A DNA stretch of 64,000 nt from Apostichopus japonicus (GCF_037975245.1 NC_092575.1:5757501-5821500); one strand, 5' to 3'. Shown: positions 13,801-26,278, numbered from the stretch's first letter. Translations and numbers: made by a program. The notes: generated by a model from the letters alone, not told the origin.

Positions 13801-16800
13801 TTTGCTGTTATGGCCAAATTTCCAAGAGCCATCTCCTTCCTTTGGTCAGCAATTTTTAACAATCCTATGCAAGATATTACTCAAAACCTTAGATCCCTAA
13901 ATATTGGCTTTATTCACCAAATGAAGGTTAATTACCGACTAGTACACCTACAGTAATCAACTCAATTTTGACCGTCAAAATTACATCACTGTGTTGGCAC
14001 ATTCTTCATAATGGGATGGACCACAAGTCAAAAGGAAAGAATTTCAACCATTTTTTTATTAATTCTCCATAATTGTTTGAAAGCATAAAGAAGACAAAAT
14101 TGGTCCAATTTCTACTCAAAATGCACCAGTAACAAAAAAGGCCTTATTGTCTGAGGAATGAAAACCTCCTTAAAATAATGAATACCAGCCTAAATATATG
14201 ACATTTAATATCAAATATAGCAATTCCTTTTGGTGCAGTTCTTTGAATTAAAAAATTTAAGTCAAAACAACATTCAGTTTTCACAGTAAACATATGAAAA
14301 GGACACTAAAGATTTTCATGAAATGTTTCCAAAAGGATCAAGCCTGATCATCTTGAAATATATCTTGAAATTATATCTGATTAATTGCTAGATCAACTGT
14401 CATGTAGCTGCATGGATGGCTTCACATGAATAACTATGAACAGCATTCCTTATTATTACAGATCGATCCTACTGTCTGCTGTACACTGGTTTATTTCCAG
14501 TATTATGATTTTTTCCTGAATATTATTGTCCAATCAAATCTAAACAATGAAATCAACATTCCTCAATTTTAATAAAAAAGCAAAACAGCTGCATTGTAAA
14601 TTGCAAATTGTGGCAATGACATAATCTCTTGTTCCTAGGAAAATATATTAAAACTTGATGACTGAAGATGACCTGAAATTCTGTGTCTTCACGAGACCTA
14701 CAGTACATTTTGCAGAGATATTGAAAGGCTACTCGCAAAAAGGGTAATTCAGATATCGAGAGCTCTACATAAAAGTATGAATATTTATAAGCAGATTTAT
14801 ATACACTTAGGGGTTTGCAACACATTAATTCTCCCAAGACTTACTGGTTTGGGGATTTACGATGCTACGATACTTTCCCTGTCTCCTACAGTACTTTTTT
14901 TTTCCTTTTCCTATATAGATACTACTCCTAGGGGTGTTAGCTCAGTGGTTAACGCCAGTGCCTTTCAATCATAAGGTCCCGAGTTGGAGTCACTCCAAGA
15001 TTAATGTATGTCGTCCAGTTACAGAGTTGTCGACAATTGACAATTCATAATCATGGATGTTAAATATGAATCTAAGAGACTGAATTCGGTCAGCTTGCGG
15101 GGATTCTTCGCGAGTTCCTGCTTGCAGGATGATCTAACATACATGCATACATACTTAAACTATATGACTGGAACATGCAGTAGTTCCAATTAAAGTAAGT
15201 GGGTGGGGCCTCCAGAAGTGAGGGCAGTATTGTATGTTTAGGTAGATAGAAAAGTGCACATGTAGAGATGGAGACAGGTAAGCCAGGAGTGAAGTACTGG
15301 AAGTGAATAGCTATTGTTACAGTGTGTACTGGGCACGTATAGCTATTGTTACAGTGTGTACTGAATTCCTATAGCTATTGTTACAGTGTGTACTGGAAAC
15401 CATATAGCAGTATACAGTAGCTATTGTTACAGTGTGTACTGGAAACGTATATGTTTACTGTATGTGCATACATAGTGAGAATACAATCAAGAAGAGTTGT
15501 AGAGTTAAATTTTACGTCAATGTGCTTTGCATATACTTAGCGACAGAAACGATTGAATTCACCACTATTTTACACACAGTATGAATTTGATAACAAATGC
15601 TGCGATTATATGGGGCGAAAATAGTTAGCACTATATACCAAAACTGTATGAAGTCAAAATAAACAACTCCATAACTACAGTATGAGCAAATAGCTTGTAT
15701 TGCTGCGCCTCCTTTGATAATAACGGCACAGTTTACACAGTCAGTCAGTTGTTGTAAAGTTAAAACTCTACAATGGTACAGGTCAAGAGAGGTGTCTCTG
15801 TACCCGACCATGCTTTATACTGTACAGTACCAATGGGAACGACAAGACAAGACTAAATTGAAATTTATAGCAATCTTGATTAAATATTTGACATCTACTA
15901 TCTTTCTGTTTGTGGTAGATAACATATAAGGTGTTTCATATCAGTGACCTGATCCAAGACTAACTGGACTGAATTCAAATTTCAAGGTTTTGGCCAGCTT
16001 CAGGACAAGAACCATGAAGTGAAACTATACTGTGTACAGTATGCGATGTATGCACTATGCATGTATGTACATACTGTACAAAATACAATTGTATGTAAAA
16101 CCTGTAGTTAACACCAATCACACAAACTGAAAAAGAATTAATAAAAGGGAATGATTTATTCAGTAGATCTCATCACAAGAACGCTTTGCAAAATGGGAAG
16201 AATTGCTGTATAAGTCCAACCAGCAGGTTTTATTATGTCACAGAAATTATATTATTTTTTAAGAGGCAACATTAAGAGTCTTCATAAGTATAACATAAAA
16301 TTTGAACCCTAAATTTTCCCTGACAATCTTTCAAGCTACAAGAGGAAATGACGTGGATGTGTGTGTGTGTGTGGGGGGGGGGGGGGGGAGGGGTAGGTCC
16401 TCCTTTATCAGTAGTCCCTATTCCCATTCCTCCCACTCAAAACTTCCTTTCAATCATTTCTGTATATATCATAACAGTGACATACAGAACTGACCTACAA
16501 TATTATGACTGTCCTTTCACACATCACAAACTTTACACACATCCTATGTATTTACATTAACAGCTTAATCTCATATTTGCATCCATAAATTCCTGAGACC
16601 TGACTGGGTCTTTTGTAAATACTGAAAAACCTTACAAACATTGAGGAACCATTTAAACGAGCTCACTTTGTGCATTTACTCTAGTCTCTAGCCCTACTGT
16701 ATATACCATAGGTCACACATTCAAGAATCTGGCTAACAAGTGGTGGGACAACGGCATCACCCATTTACTTTCAAGTTTCTAATGACAACGTATAAAGTGG

Positions 16801-19800
16801 AAGCAAATATTTCTTTTCAAAATAATTAGCCACAGATTACAAAATGAAACTGACATAAAACAGTTAATGGCAGAAGTCCATGTTAGGAGAGGTTTGTTTT
16901 GGCAGTTAAAGTATTCAAACAGGGGATATGACTTTGAACAAACAGATCAGCTGTGGACAGTTGTCCACCTGACGACACTGGTTACATCAAATTCAGATTG
17001 CATTGTTACCCCACCCCCCCCCCCCCACCAAAAAAAAAACAAGTATAATGATAAACTGGAATCTCCTTCCAAACATTTGGAGCTACTGGAATGAACCAAA
17101 AATATGTGGCCATCCAAATGTGAGTTTTACTACCCAGGCCAAAGCAGCTGTTCTATTCATCAAACCTACAAATCTCTAATACAGTATACATTCTTTGTTA
17201 TCTTGCTTCATTCATATACAGTAGCTGAACATTCAGACAACCAAATCATAAGGCCTGGTTGTCCAAAAGAAGGACAACCAGAAAAATACTTTAAAAAAAT
17301 TATTTACCTGATCGTACATGTTATAAAACACTTAAACATGACAGTTTACATTGTAGATCTGGATCGAGCACAGACGATTATTATGTAAAAGAATCTGGAT
17401 TAAAATTCTGAGGTCTTATTAAAATCCGAGCAGAGTCCAGAACAGGATGCAGGGGCTATGAATCAAATCTGCTGTACATAACAACTGCTCTCGAAATCAC
17501 AGGTTATCTTCAATAGAGCATGATCTCTGAATTGACAGACTTACGTGAAAAGAAAGAAACATATAGATATAATGCAGATTGCAATGTCTGATAACACTGT
17601 AAGTATTGCACAATACAACTGTGTAAGAAACTGAGTTCCATTCGATCCTGATCAGATCTGGTTCACGTGTGTATACGCAGAATTTAATCTCCCGAGGAGT
17701 GAACCTTCGGACTGTTCTAGCATAAAAGGCCTACAGTACGTCTCAAAGATTAAGGCATCCGACCACCATTTTATTGTACTAAAGAAGATGACCAAATTTA
17801 GGTACAACATTTATTTTGATAAATGTTGCAGACTGTTAAAAAAAAAAAAAAAAAAAAAAAAAATTGCTATCAGTCCAGGTGGTAATTCTACTACACTTTT
17901 TAAGTTTTTGAAAATTACCCTTTTAACAGTTGAGGTTCACCAATAAGAGTGACTAAACTACAGTCTAATACTAAAGACTATAGTTTCTCAGCTGTAACAC
18001 AAACCTCAATTAGAACACATAAGAGAGCAGACCCTTCCTTGGATAATGGCTACAGTAACTAACTAAGGCCTGTGAACACTCTATATTCTAACTGTTGATT
18101 GGAGCCGAAGCTTATGAAGTACTGAAAAGTGTTAGGGCATACTGTATATACAGTTCAATAATGACTCAGTGCCAGGCATTTGGATGAACATTGTAATTTG
18201 CATGGGTCAGTGAATTAAGAAGGGGAAAAATATCCTTTTCAAGACAGATTAATACAATAGTTTAGTGAGTGATGACTTCGAATCCCACCAATATTATTAT
18301 TTACCCACATGACATCACAAATTAAACAAAATCAGCCCTACAATGGTGTTTTTTGTCAAATATAGGTTGCTTTCAAAACCTATTAATAGAAAAACTATAG
18401 AAGGAACTATGTATTCAAGTAAGGAAATCTTGAAATGGAATGACTTTGGTATGGTTGGATTTAAACTACTAGGAAATGGTAATCCAATCTCTCACCAGTC
18501 ATTGAACTTAAGTATTGATCAATTGAGCTAAACATGTGAACTACATTGTCACAGAGCATGTGGTATACAGTATATGTATAGGTTAGAAGCCACCAATCTT
18601 ATCCACATGGAGGTACTGTATGAGGTTGCCAAGCATTATGAACTGATTTCCTACCTAGAGGTCAAGTATTATCAATTGTACACATTTTAGTGCCAGCTAT
18701 TTATGATATAGATATACTGTGTTATACTTATCTATTGATCATAAAAGTAAAAATAAAATAAAACTGTTAGCAAACTGCTTATCTACCAGAGAGCCTGTGT
18801 AAGAGAATGTGTAAAAGTAAGTTGGCCTGACATTTCAATCCTAGCAGGATCTTCTTCAAAAGCTAAATGACAAGTAACCGTAAGAGAAGACCGTGTGTTT
18901 TTGTACCTTTCGTTACTGAACAGTTTGTCATTTAGCCTCTGTAGAAAATCCTGCTAGGATCGAAATGTCAGGCCAGCTTACTTTTACACGATCATAAAAG
19001 TAGTTTCTTTAATTTATTCATTGTTTTTAATGGTTCTTCTCATGTCAAGTGCCTTTCAGATATTCTTTCTTATAAAGTGCTATAAAACATATTTCACTGA
19101 GGAAGGGTTATTATTTTATAACACAATTAGACACAGGATTTTTAAGTGGTTCGATGCTGTCAACAATTTAACTTTAGGAAGGGAGCAAATTAACGAGTCA
19201 CAAACGGAGCTAAATACCGAATATGTCTTTTCGATGTCGGCAAACCATGACATGGCTAAGAGTAAAATACAGCTCAAATAATATGAACCTTTTATATATT
19301 GACGTTTGCTGAATCTGTTCCAACTAGAGCAGCAATGCTATAGAATCTTGATACTTTGCACAGTGAAATTTAAACATTGAAGAATTTTGTAGGTCTGCAT
19401 GCACAGACCTGCTCTAAAAGGAAGTACAAGGACATAATTTCATAACCTGAAATTCTCTTATAATTACTGTTTGGCCCCTTCTGTACTGTCATGAATGATT
19501 TAATATAAAAACCACAACCAATAATATCACTACTCACAAAGTCAACAATATTTGTGAATCATGAGTGGGAGTGAGTCTTACATAGCTTGTAAACCGCCCT
19601 TACAAACTACAGTATGACACAGTTAGAACACTTAAAAGAGTCGTTAATCCAATTTTATGAACTTTATTATGGTAATGATGGCGGGGCCAAGGATTTGTCC
19701 TGGTCGTCCCTCGGACAATCGGGTGGTATTTTTTTTTCCCGTCTGTATGAATGATTGGTCAAAATAGTAAATATTAATTTTTTGGGGCTAGGCCTATATG

Positions 19801-20462
19801 CAATATGATAAAAACATCAACATTAATATTATGAAAATAGGCCTAGGCTACATTGAACTTGCAGCCAGCAGCAGATATATATTTCAAGAGTCATTCTATT
19901 TTCCCCGGATGTTTACTTCCAACTTGCAAATTTTGACAGCTTCTGGAGTCAGTTGGCTACATTTGGTCTAACTTTATTGCTGTAAGATTTAATGATAATA
20001 TTAAGCATTACCATCATTCATTGCTTTTATTTGGTTTCCAACAAGCCTACTAAAGGCCTACAGTATATGCTTATTAATAATAAGTTAGTTTCTTTTCAAT
20101 TCAGGGCTATCACTTCAGCATTCAAGAAACTTGTCAGATACATATATATTGGGGCCTATCCACAATAAATCGATATACACAAGAACGTAGGAGTATAATA
20201 ATCTTACAAAACCCAAACTTAAGTATGGCCTAGTCTACTGTGTCACTTTGTGCAGACGTCCACTGCCTCAGTCAATGTTGTTTCTTATACTGAATGCAGT
20301 TACAGTAATTACCCTGGCCTAACCTCCTTCGCAACAAGGCCTAGGCTTAAGTACGAAAAAAATAGCTTTAAAGAAAATAAGACATACCTGTTGTTTTACA
20401 AATGATTGCCTTTCAGCCTCAAGGCTATCTGTACTTCTCCTTACCGACAACTTAGACATCAT
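170..20462 (-). CDS. HIP1R: HIP1/HIP1R (Sla2 family) clathrin-actin adaptor, N-terminal ANTH part; gene continues off left edge
   Basis: Eight coding exons read on the minus strand: 20388-20462, 10725-10788, 5819-5961, 4134-4190, 3200-3280, 1356-1438, 795-856 and 170-310. All have GT-AG borders and compatible phases, giving about 235 residues. The start is [18 protein letters not shown], close to the SLEAERE stretch of vertebrate HIP1R. It is followed by KAIN..KEKHVRR, a [11 protein letters not shown] segment, [17 protein letters not shown] and [12 protein letters not shown], all hallmarks of the ANTH phosphoinositide-binding domain of HIP1, HIP1R and yeast Sla2. The family links PI(4,5)P2 membranes, clathrin light chain and F-actin during endocytosis. 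The central coiled coil and C-terminal talin-like (I/LWEQ) domain are not in the window. Invertebrates usually have one gene for the vertebrate HIP1/HIP1R pair, so paralogue choice is not possible here. Family assignment is firm; exon borders come from consensus sites and homology remembered, not from transcripts. Confidence 0.93.
795..856 (-). CDS. HIP1R: HIP1R coding exon 7
   Basis: 62 nt encoding [20 protein letters not shown], matching the IFQLTVEMFDYMDCELKL helix. Acceptor TTTCACAG, donor CCA|GTAAGT. Confidence 0.9.
925..970. repeat. (TA)n microsatellite
   Basis: About 45 bp of TA repeats with a few TG interruptions, in HIP1R intron 6 about 70 bp upstream of exon 7 in gene direction. 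Likely length-polymorphic. Confidence 0.95.
1356..1438 (-). CDS. HIP1R: HIP1R coding exon 6
   Basis: After a TCTGCAG acceptor the exon encodes [12 protein letters not shown] and [12 protein letters not shown], ending AAT TT|GTAAGT. It matches the FPAGLEVTD..LEKAAGTDVNN region of the family. Confidence 0.9.
1690..1881. repeat. (TA)n/(TG)n compound microsatellite
   Basis: About 190 bp of alternating TA with short TG and TTTA interruptions. The apparent Tyr/Ile reading frame across it is an artefact of the dinucleotide repeat. Confidence 0.95.
3200..3280 (-). CDS. HIP1R: HIP1R coding exon 5
   Basis: 81 nt, phase 0, encoding 27 residues with the segment [19 protein letters not shown], matching YGQLVNVYTKLLLTKISFH. 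Acceptor TTTTCAG, donor AAG|GTAAAG. Confidence 0.92.
4134..4190 (-). CDS. HIP1R: HIP1R coding exon 4
   Basis: 57 nt, phase 0 at both ends, encoding [19 protein letters not shown] between a CAAAG acceptor and a TGG|GTGAGT donor. It corresponds to the NVLHDCQ...GDLW segment of vertebrate HIP1R. Confidence 0.88.
5819..5961 (-). CDS. HIP1R: HIP1R coding exon 3
   Basis: After a GTTCAG acceptor, 143 nt encode [10 protein letters not shown]...[11 protein letters not shown] and [18 protein letters not shown], ending AAG|GTAAGC. The WKFCH.LHK motif is the diagnostic ANTH helix of the HIP1 family. Confidence 0.93.
6054..6308. repeat. diverged two-copy tandem duplication (~158 bp period)
   Basis: The run ATGTTATTAACAA..ATAAGAAA followed by GCTTGCAAATTAACA and TATGTAAATT is present at about 6054-6155 and again at about 6212-6308 with scattered differences. 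Confidence 0.8.
8448..8852. repeat. tandem duplication, two copies plus a partial third (~168-175 bp period)
   Basis: AAATTTCCCAG...ATATAAACATTATAT, ATGTCAACCATGT, GTCCCTGGAT and GTATCAATGTTT..GTGTTGACC occur in the same order at about 8505-8671 and 8673-8850. A short third copy of the first part lies at about 8448-8503. Confidence 0.85.
9346..9580 (+). mobile_element. tRNA-derived SINE, family A, copy 1
   Basis: Starts with an A-box-like GTCAGCTCAGTGGTTAACG and a B-box-like CAGTTCGAGGCACTCC. A body shared with the element at 14928 follows (ATTAATGTATGTCGTC, TTCTTCGCGAGTTCCTGCT), ending in an (ACAT)n tail. It lacks about 19 nt between the A and B boxes that the second copy has. A Pol III-derived, LINE-mobilised SINE is inferred from this structure. 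Confidence 0.85.
10725..10788 (-). CDS. HIP1R: HIP1R coding exon 2
   Basis: Starts after a TTTCAG acceptor and encodes [20 protein letters not shown].. ending CGG C|GTATCC. It matches the ISKAIN..APVKEKHARR stretch of the ANTH domain. It is separated from exon 1 by a 9.6 kb intron. Confidence 0.9.
12737..12813 (+). repeat. dispersed repeat fragment, family shared with 48300-48425
   Basis: TATCTAAGCGTAGCGTACAA, AGATTGCTGGAAATGGCACT and GGCCTCGTAAGTTGCATCT match the reverse complement of 48300-48425 with a few differences and one 20-nt length difference. This is the fragment of an interspersed element whose ends are not clear. Confidence 0.7.
12895..13172 (-). mobile_element. tRNA-derived SINE (reverse strand)
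   Basis: Read on the minus strand it begins GGTGCTGTGGCAGAGTGGAT (A-box region of a Ser/Leu-type tRNA), carries a variable stretch, then GGTTCCAGGTTTGATTCCCC (B box), followed by a non-tRNA body of about 190 bp. The tRNA part does not close into a clean acceptor stem, so it is not a functional tRNA gene. The 3' boundary is approximate. Confidence 0.75.
14928..15155 (+). mobile_element. tRNA-derived SINE, family A, copy 2
   Basis: GGTGTTAGCTCAGTGGTTAA (A box) and CCCGAGTTGGAGTCACTCC (degenerate B box). The body is the same as the copy at 9346 (ATTAATGTATGTCGTC..AGTTACA, TTCTTCGCGAGTTCCTGCT), ending in a CATACATGCATACATAC tail. It is the longer copy, with 19 nt more between the boxes, so it is probably closer to the family master. 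Confidence 0.87.
15295..15460. repeat. short tandem repeat, four units of ~38 bp
   Basis: The unit TAGCTATTGTTACAGTGTGT followed by ACTGG and a variable tail occurs four times at about 37-50 bp spacing. Confidence 0.9.
18809..18989. repeat. long inverted repeat (two ~66-bp arms, ~48-bp loop)
   Basis: The arm at 18809-18874 and the arm at 18923-18989 are reverse complements at roughly 85-90 percent. Both contain GTGTAAAAGTAAG and a GATCCTGCTAGGAT-type small hairpin followed by GAAA when read toward the arm start. A related motif, GAAGATCCTG...GGATTGAAA, occurs alone at about 24750. The structure resembles inverted terminal segments of a retroelement; the family is not established. Confidence 0.8.
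20388..20462 (-). CDS. HIP1R: HIP1R coding exon 1 (start codon)
   Basis: 25 codons from a double ATG (20460-20462 and 20457-20459) to a CAG|GTATGT donor. It contains the [14 protein letters not shown] segment typical of HIP1R N-termini. The choice between the two adjacent ATGs changes only one Met. Confidence 0.88.
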
Positions 20463-20939
20463 TAATATTCGTGTATGATGATTTAAGATTAAATTTTATA
20501 TCAGTGTGCAGCCATGACTCAGAGAGCGGATTAGTTTCACATTGAACTGTGTTATGATTGTACTATCTGACTACGCTATAGAGGGGGTACGTATGAGTCA
20601 ACACATTGCAGCCGCAAGTTCAAAATTGTACTGTTTTGTACAGGTGTACCGAGTTATTGTCAGTATCTATAATTAACTGGTGTATGTAGGTTTATGAAAT
20701 GACGAATCTGTAACACCTAGTGTGTACAGCAATAAACACTGTACCACAGTAATAAGTGTTGGGAAAGAGGCAGGGGCAGGGAAAAGAAACCATGGGGATG
20801 GGGTTCATATTGGAAAAACGAAAGAAAGGGATTTGAAGGCGACCATAACTCCTGCAGGATTCATTCCTTTACCGATATAAAGTAATTGTTTGGGTAAAAT
20901 GAGGTTCTGTTGCCTGGTCTGGGCAATAACTACTGTAGC

Positions 20940-21300
20940 ACTGGTTTGTACCTAATGAGAGGGAGAAGGGGAGAGAGCGAGGTAAAGGGAAGGAGGGTAA
21001 GTGACACAAGATAGGAAAAAGGGAAAGGGGGCAGGAGGGAAGAGATAAGGTGTGGTGGGGTAGGCACTGAGGGGAGGTGTAATGGGGATCGATAAAGAGG
21101 TGAGGGTTGGGATAGAGATTGGGTAAAGTAAGGTAAAAATAGGGGTGTGGGAACTGTGGAATAGGGATGTACAGTGGTGGGAGAGAAGTAAACAAGGTTA
21201 GACAAGGGGTGGATATGAGTGGGGCAGGGATTATAAGGGTGGGCCAGGGGTAGGCTGTGAGTGATAAATAACACACTGTGAACTCTACTGCTGATGACCA
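20940..21300. repeat. purine-rich low-complexity tract
   Basis: A 360-bp stretch dominated by GGGA and GGTAAA motifs on the plus strand. Long open frames on the minus strand here are Pro/Ser/Leu rich and reflect composition, not a gene. Confidence 0.75.
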
Positions 21301-24300
21301 AAGTAGCAATACATTTAAACAAGAAGCACAAATCAGATAGAGAAAACTAATCTGAATGCAAAATATATATATTATTTATTGAACGGAAGAAGCAAACAAA
21401 TGTATGTTAGTACAATAGCAGTAGTTCGGAAGTAATAAACTGAAAAGGCGTCATACAAACTCCATGAAATATGCTCATTGTATGTCACATTCCCCCCCCC
21501 CCCCAAACCCCTTCCAAAATATATTTGACAATGGTACAGATGCACAAGTACCTGTGGATTAAATACAAGATGTCTCATTTTGGTGGAGATATCACTACCT
21601 CACTAAATCAACATGAAATCAACAACATTCAAGATGAGCTAAAGCAATAGGTGTACCAATGGGGCGGGGATATGTAGGGGATGGGGATAAGGGCAGATGG
21701 CACTGTTTAATATGTCTTTCCTACTTATATGTTTAGGTGTAGTTTGTTGATACTGCCCCCTTAATTGTCCACCCCCCCTCCCACACCCTTCAAATTTATC
21801 AAATTTATCCTTAAAACCCCATCCCCACAAGAACTTATGGTGACACTTATACCTTTAATTAGCAGAAAACATGACCTTTTCTGTTGAGCTAACAAAAGGA
21901 TATTTGGCTTGCCAAGGCAAGAAGATATTAAAAAAGTTTTTACAGGACGCTTTGTAGTGATGTTTCTTTGTTCCTTCCAATGTACTCACAAATCATAATT
22001 TTAGTGGAATGTGTGAGTGCATTTTTATCTAAAAAGGGTCAATCCCATTTAGGTGGTAAGATGTGGGAAAATGGGTGTAACACGGTTCTTCTCCCTCAAA
22101 TCTAACTTACTGCACCACTGGCGCTGGCCAGAACATGAGCAACAAAGACACCGATCAAGGATATGATAGATCCAGGTAACAATATTTCACCAATTAAGAG
22201 TAATGTCTTATTTCTCACTTATTTTGTTGGTGGAAAAATTATGTAAATTTCGGCGAGAAATCTCAGCTTAAATTAAAACAGATTTGACAAGTCCTGCTAA
22301 TCACTGTTTGAGGAAGAATCATCGAATCAAATTGGCAGGCAACTGACAAAGTTGACTCGCCTGCATTTTAACGATCAATATTACTGGCAACACCTCCCAA
22401 TCCACCCCACCCTCTGTGATCTATGGCCCCCAGAGAGCCCACCTCATCATATCACTTGCCAAAAATCGTAATTCCTCCTTTTAAACACTCAGTCATCAGT
22501 TGAATGAGCTACAAAGAACAAAATTGAAAAGTCAGATTCTGTGCTGAAGTTAGACAATCCAGTAAAACTAGTAGTGAATAAGTAAGTACACGAAACTCTA
22601 CCCCTCCCTGCCCCCCACACCTCAACCCCCCACCCCTCAAAAAAACCCACTTCCAAATAGAAGAGATTATATACAATGGATATATAAACTATATGACAAA
22701 TGGTGGCAAACAATATTTCTAAATTTAAACTTATTTAAACAAGTCCATTTGTGATTGCCCATAGCTTGGTGTGTAACACATGAACCTTGATTGATGTTAC
22801 AATGACATAACATAATCACTGAATGCCCCCCCAAAAAATTTTCCTCAAAATGAACAAGCTTTCAAGATGAATCCCCCCCCACTACCCACCCTCCTCCTTC
22901 CAGAAGCCAAAAAAAGCATTTCAAGTATTACCACACAACAAACACAAAGCTAACCAGCTCATATGAAGAAGGCAGTGTTACTTTGTACACCAAAAAAAAT
23001 TGAATTTTTAGGAAACAATTATGAAAACAAAGGAATGACTCAGTATTTTTATCATCTTTTATGGTCTCCTTGAACACACATAAGTCAAAATGAAATAATG
23101 TCCAATCTCCTAGTCCTGGTTGTAGTAATGTTTAATGCCCATAAAAAGTACAAAAGCCAAAGAAAGGAATGGAATTCAACATCCGTTGGTCCGCAACCTG
23201 TTGTCAATTCTTCCTTTTAATAAAAAAAAAAACGGTTTACAATTTACCTACACTTTAAAGGCAAACCTAAACCTAAGCTTCCACCACAACACTATAACCA
23301 TGAACCTCTTGACATGTGTCTGTTTGTTAGTAAGTGAGACTCACACCTTCTATCTTAAATCAAAGACAAAACATTAGAACTGTCATATAAAGTGATCAAA
23401 TTATTATGTTATTTACCCTTTCTTTGAACAATTTGAAAAACACAATTTTGAAGATTATCCTAAGCCCAATATCAGGAAAAGAACCAATCTTTTGTATTCA
23501 TATTTGAATATTTTTAACAAGTTAAAAAGAAAAGAGTGCAACCACCTACCCCTTCCCCCCCCCCTTACTTTTTTTTTTTATACCATTACCCTTCAGTAAG
23601 TACCCTTTTGACATCTGTAATATTAATCTAGGTTAGAGAATTTAAAGGATTTCTGGAGGCTGCAATTTGTTGCTTAGCGACACTGCTGGAAATTGTCTGC
23701 ATTTTTAGGCGATAGGAGTTTCTATCATCAATATATAGATTTTTTAATTTTTGTGATATTCTCTAAATGCATCTGGCAACAGCAGCAGAGTAAATTACGT
23801 CATTTGGGCATTTCAGATGAAAAATGTCTCTGTTTTTCTTTATAATTTTTCAATCATCTATCCACAGGGGAAAAGAATATTTCTACAAAAATTGATGCAT
23901 TTTCATAAAATATTGAGAATATTACAGAAGCTATTGAAAGCTAAGCAAACATGCATTGTTGGATCAGGTTTTAATGATAAATCAACATGAAGATTTTAAT
24001 AGGCTATTAAGCAAAGCTTGTGAGGAACATTTGCCCAGATGACATCACACACCCCCTACTGTGATCCAACTTCCTGGAGTGAGTTGAAGGTTTGGCCAGT
24101 CAAATAGGTTCCATTCCATAACCATATCTTGATTAAGAGATATATGATATTGCGATGGGCTTTCAAATAGCAGTGTGCAACATTTTTCTTTTCGATACCA
24201 GTCTTTACTTTGCTTGCCACCAGAATATCCCATTAGTACCACAGAAATAAAAAATAAAAAATGGTTCTCAAATATTTTTTGGGAATGGAAATTTTTATCT

Positions 24301-26278
24301 AAACTAGTTAAATTAAGTCCAGGTCAAAACTTTTGGTGTGATATGTTAAAGAGGAACATAATCTAAGCATTCTTTGTCAGTGTGCAACTATGACATCACA
24401 CCTGTTTGCTTCAAGTTCACTTTTGGCAGAATATCAGGTAACTTCAACTGTCAATATCTCAAAAACGGTACATAGGAATTGAATGCAAATTTCACCAGAA
24501 TGCTTAACACATTATGTTGCTCTTTAACATATCAAAACAAAAATTTTGACCTGGAATATTCTTTTAAGTGGTTAAAAATAGAAACATTTCTTGGAATGAT
24601 TATCAACAAAACCTTATGTTGATCCCAATATCCTGTTTAATTCTGGTCACTAAACTCTTTGTTCCTAAATAGTTTACATTCAAATTACGTCAACATCAAG
24701 CAGAGAGAAACAACTGTTAACAAACTGCTGAGTAAGCCTCTTAAGAAGATCCTGTTTGGATTGAAAAAACATCAAGCCCTTCGACTTTTATATTTTGGAT
24801 TACTGCCATGACACAAGTATGAATGCCAGCATATAGTTGCTATTTGCTATTTACTTCCAATTACGATTTTTGATTTATTTTTTTACTACAAGAAACAACT
24901 TCTGCAAACAGGGAAGTAAGTTTACACAGTTAAGACTTCTACTACGTGAATATAACACGTAACAGGAAATATGAACTATTGTGTAGGAGATAAATTTGTT
25001 GTTACAACCTGTTCCTGTGTTAACTTCCAGTTATGGACAAAATCAAGTAACAATTTTATTGAATGCTATTTGTCTTTTGTTGCTTTCTGGTAAGGGCATA
25101 TCTGCAGACAAAAAACAAGTTGTAAATGATATGAATGACCAACAGACAGACAGACATTTTCATGATTGACACAATTCTTACAAGAGCTGGCAGAATGATA
25201 GGTTTACATTATTTCTAGAAACTGAAGTCTGGCAATATTTTGCTGATGATATCAGTCGATTAATGAATGATAAACAAGAACAAAACAATTTTGTCAAAGA
25301 GATAAACATGTAATCAAAGAAAGTACTAATCAATACAGGAGTAAGAGGCAGACGTCTGGATGGCAGAACATAGCCATATCCTTCAAAATCTTTGCTATAA
25401 ATTATTTGGAACGTCACCATATCCCCTCAGACATAATGACATCTCTTCAGAATGTTGTTATATCATGTGACCCTTTTGGCTTTCCATAGATAAAAAGTCC
25501 AAGGAGAATGTAACATTGTAGATAATTAAACCTACTCGACTGTATGATCTAAGCAATGAACAGATCAAATTAACGGCAGCAATGATTATAATTAGGATGG
25601 TTGCTCCACTAACCGTAAAACCGCATGACGGTTACCTTAACTATAGAAGAAAACAAAACGTATTAGTTCAAAGGTATCTTCTTAACACCATAGATCTGTG
25701 GTACAGTAAGGTTACCAATCCCATTCTTACTGATTTTTCACCAAAACAAAATATGGTTTGATCATATGTAACTTGTACACAAACTCCCCATTTTAATGAG
25801 GGTCATTGAGGGTCAAATCATTTTAATATTGCAGGGATAATTACAAAATTATGCTCAAGCCTAGGAGTAATATTTAGGCTCAAGTTCCCAACAGCCTGCA
25901 CTCACTGCTTTTCTAGAAGAAGATAACCTGATATCCAAAATATCTCTAGAAATACCCCCTGATGATTCAGTCTGGAAATCTATGATACTGAAATCCAGCA
26001 ACATCTCAACTAACGTCTTCTGAATCACAGCAAAATGGCAACATCCAACAATTTTCAAATATTGATCTTGTTTTGGCATCTGTTATGTCAAGTACTATTT
26101 AAGTGGCATTTTTTCTGAACTGCCATTTTCTTTATTTGCCAATATTTTTATTTTATTTTTTTCTTTGAATTCTTATTTTTATAATTACATGTAAATGAAC
26201 AACGCAAACTGACTGTTACCCCTAAGGTCACTGGTTCCAATTCTGTTTTTAGCCCAAAATTCCCTTCCTCTATTTATA

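Larger units (their letters stand above)
10789..20387. other. HIP1R intron 1
   Basis: 9.6 kb first intron. It contains one SINE in reverse (12895-13172), the second family A SINE (14928-15155), a short tandem repeat (15295-15460), a dispersed repeat (12737-12813), long G and A homopolymers (13261, 16372, 17838) and a long inverted repeat (18809-18989). No additional exon is supported. Confidence 0.6.

Noticed and set aside
20869-21331. Pro/Ser/Leu-rich minus-strand ORFs of 133-146 codons
   Set aside because: Two overlapping frames open because the strand is pyrimidine-rich; no splice sites, domain or conserved motif.
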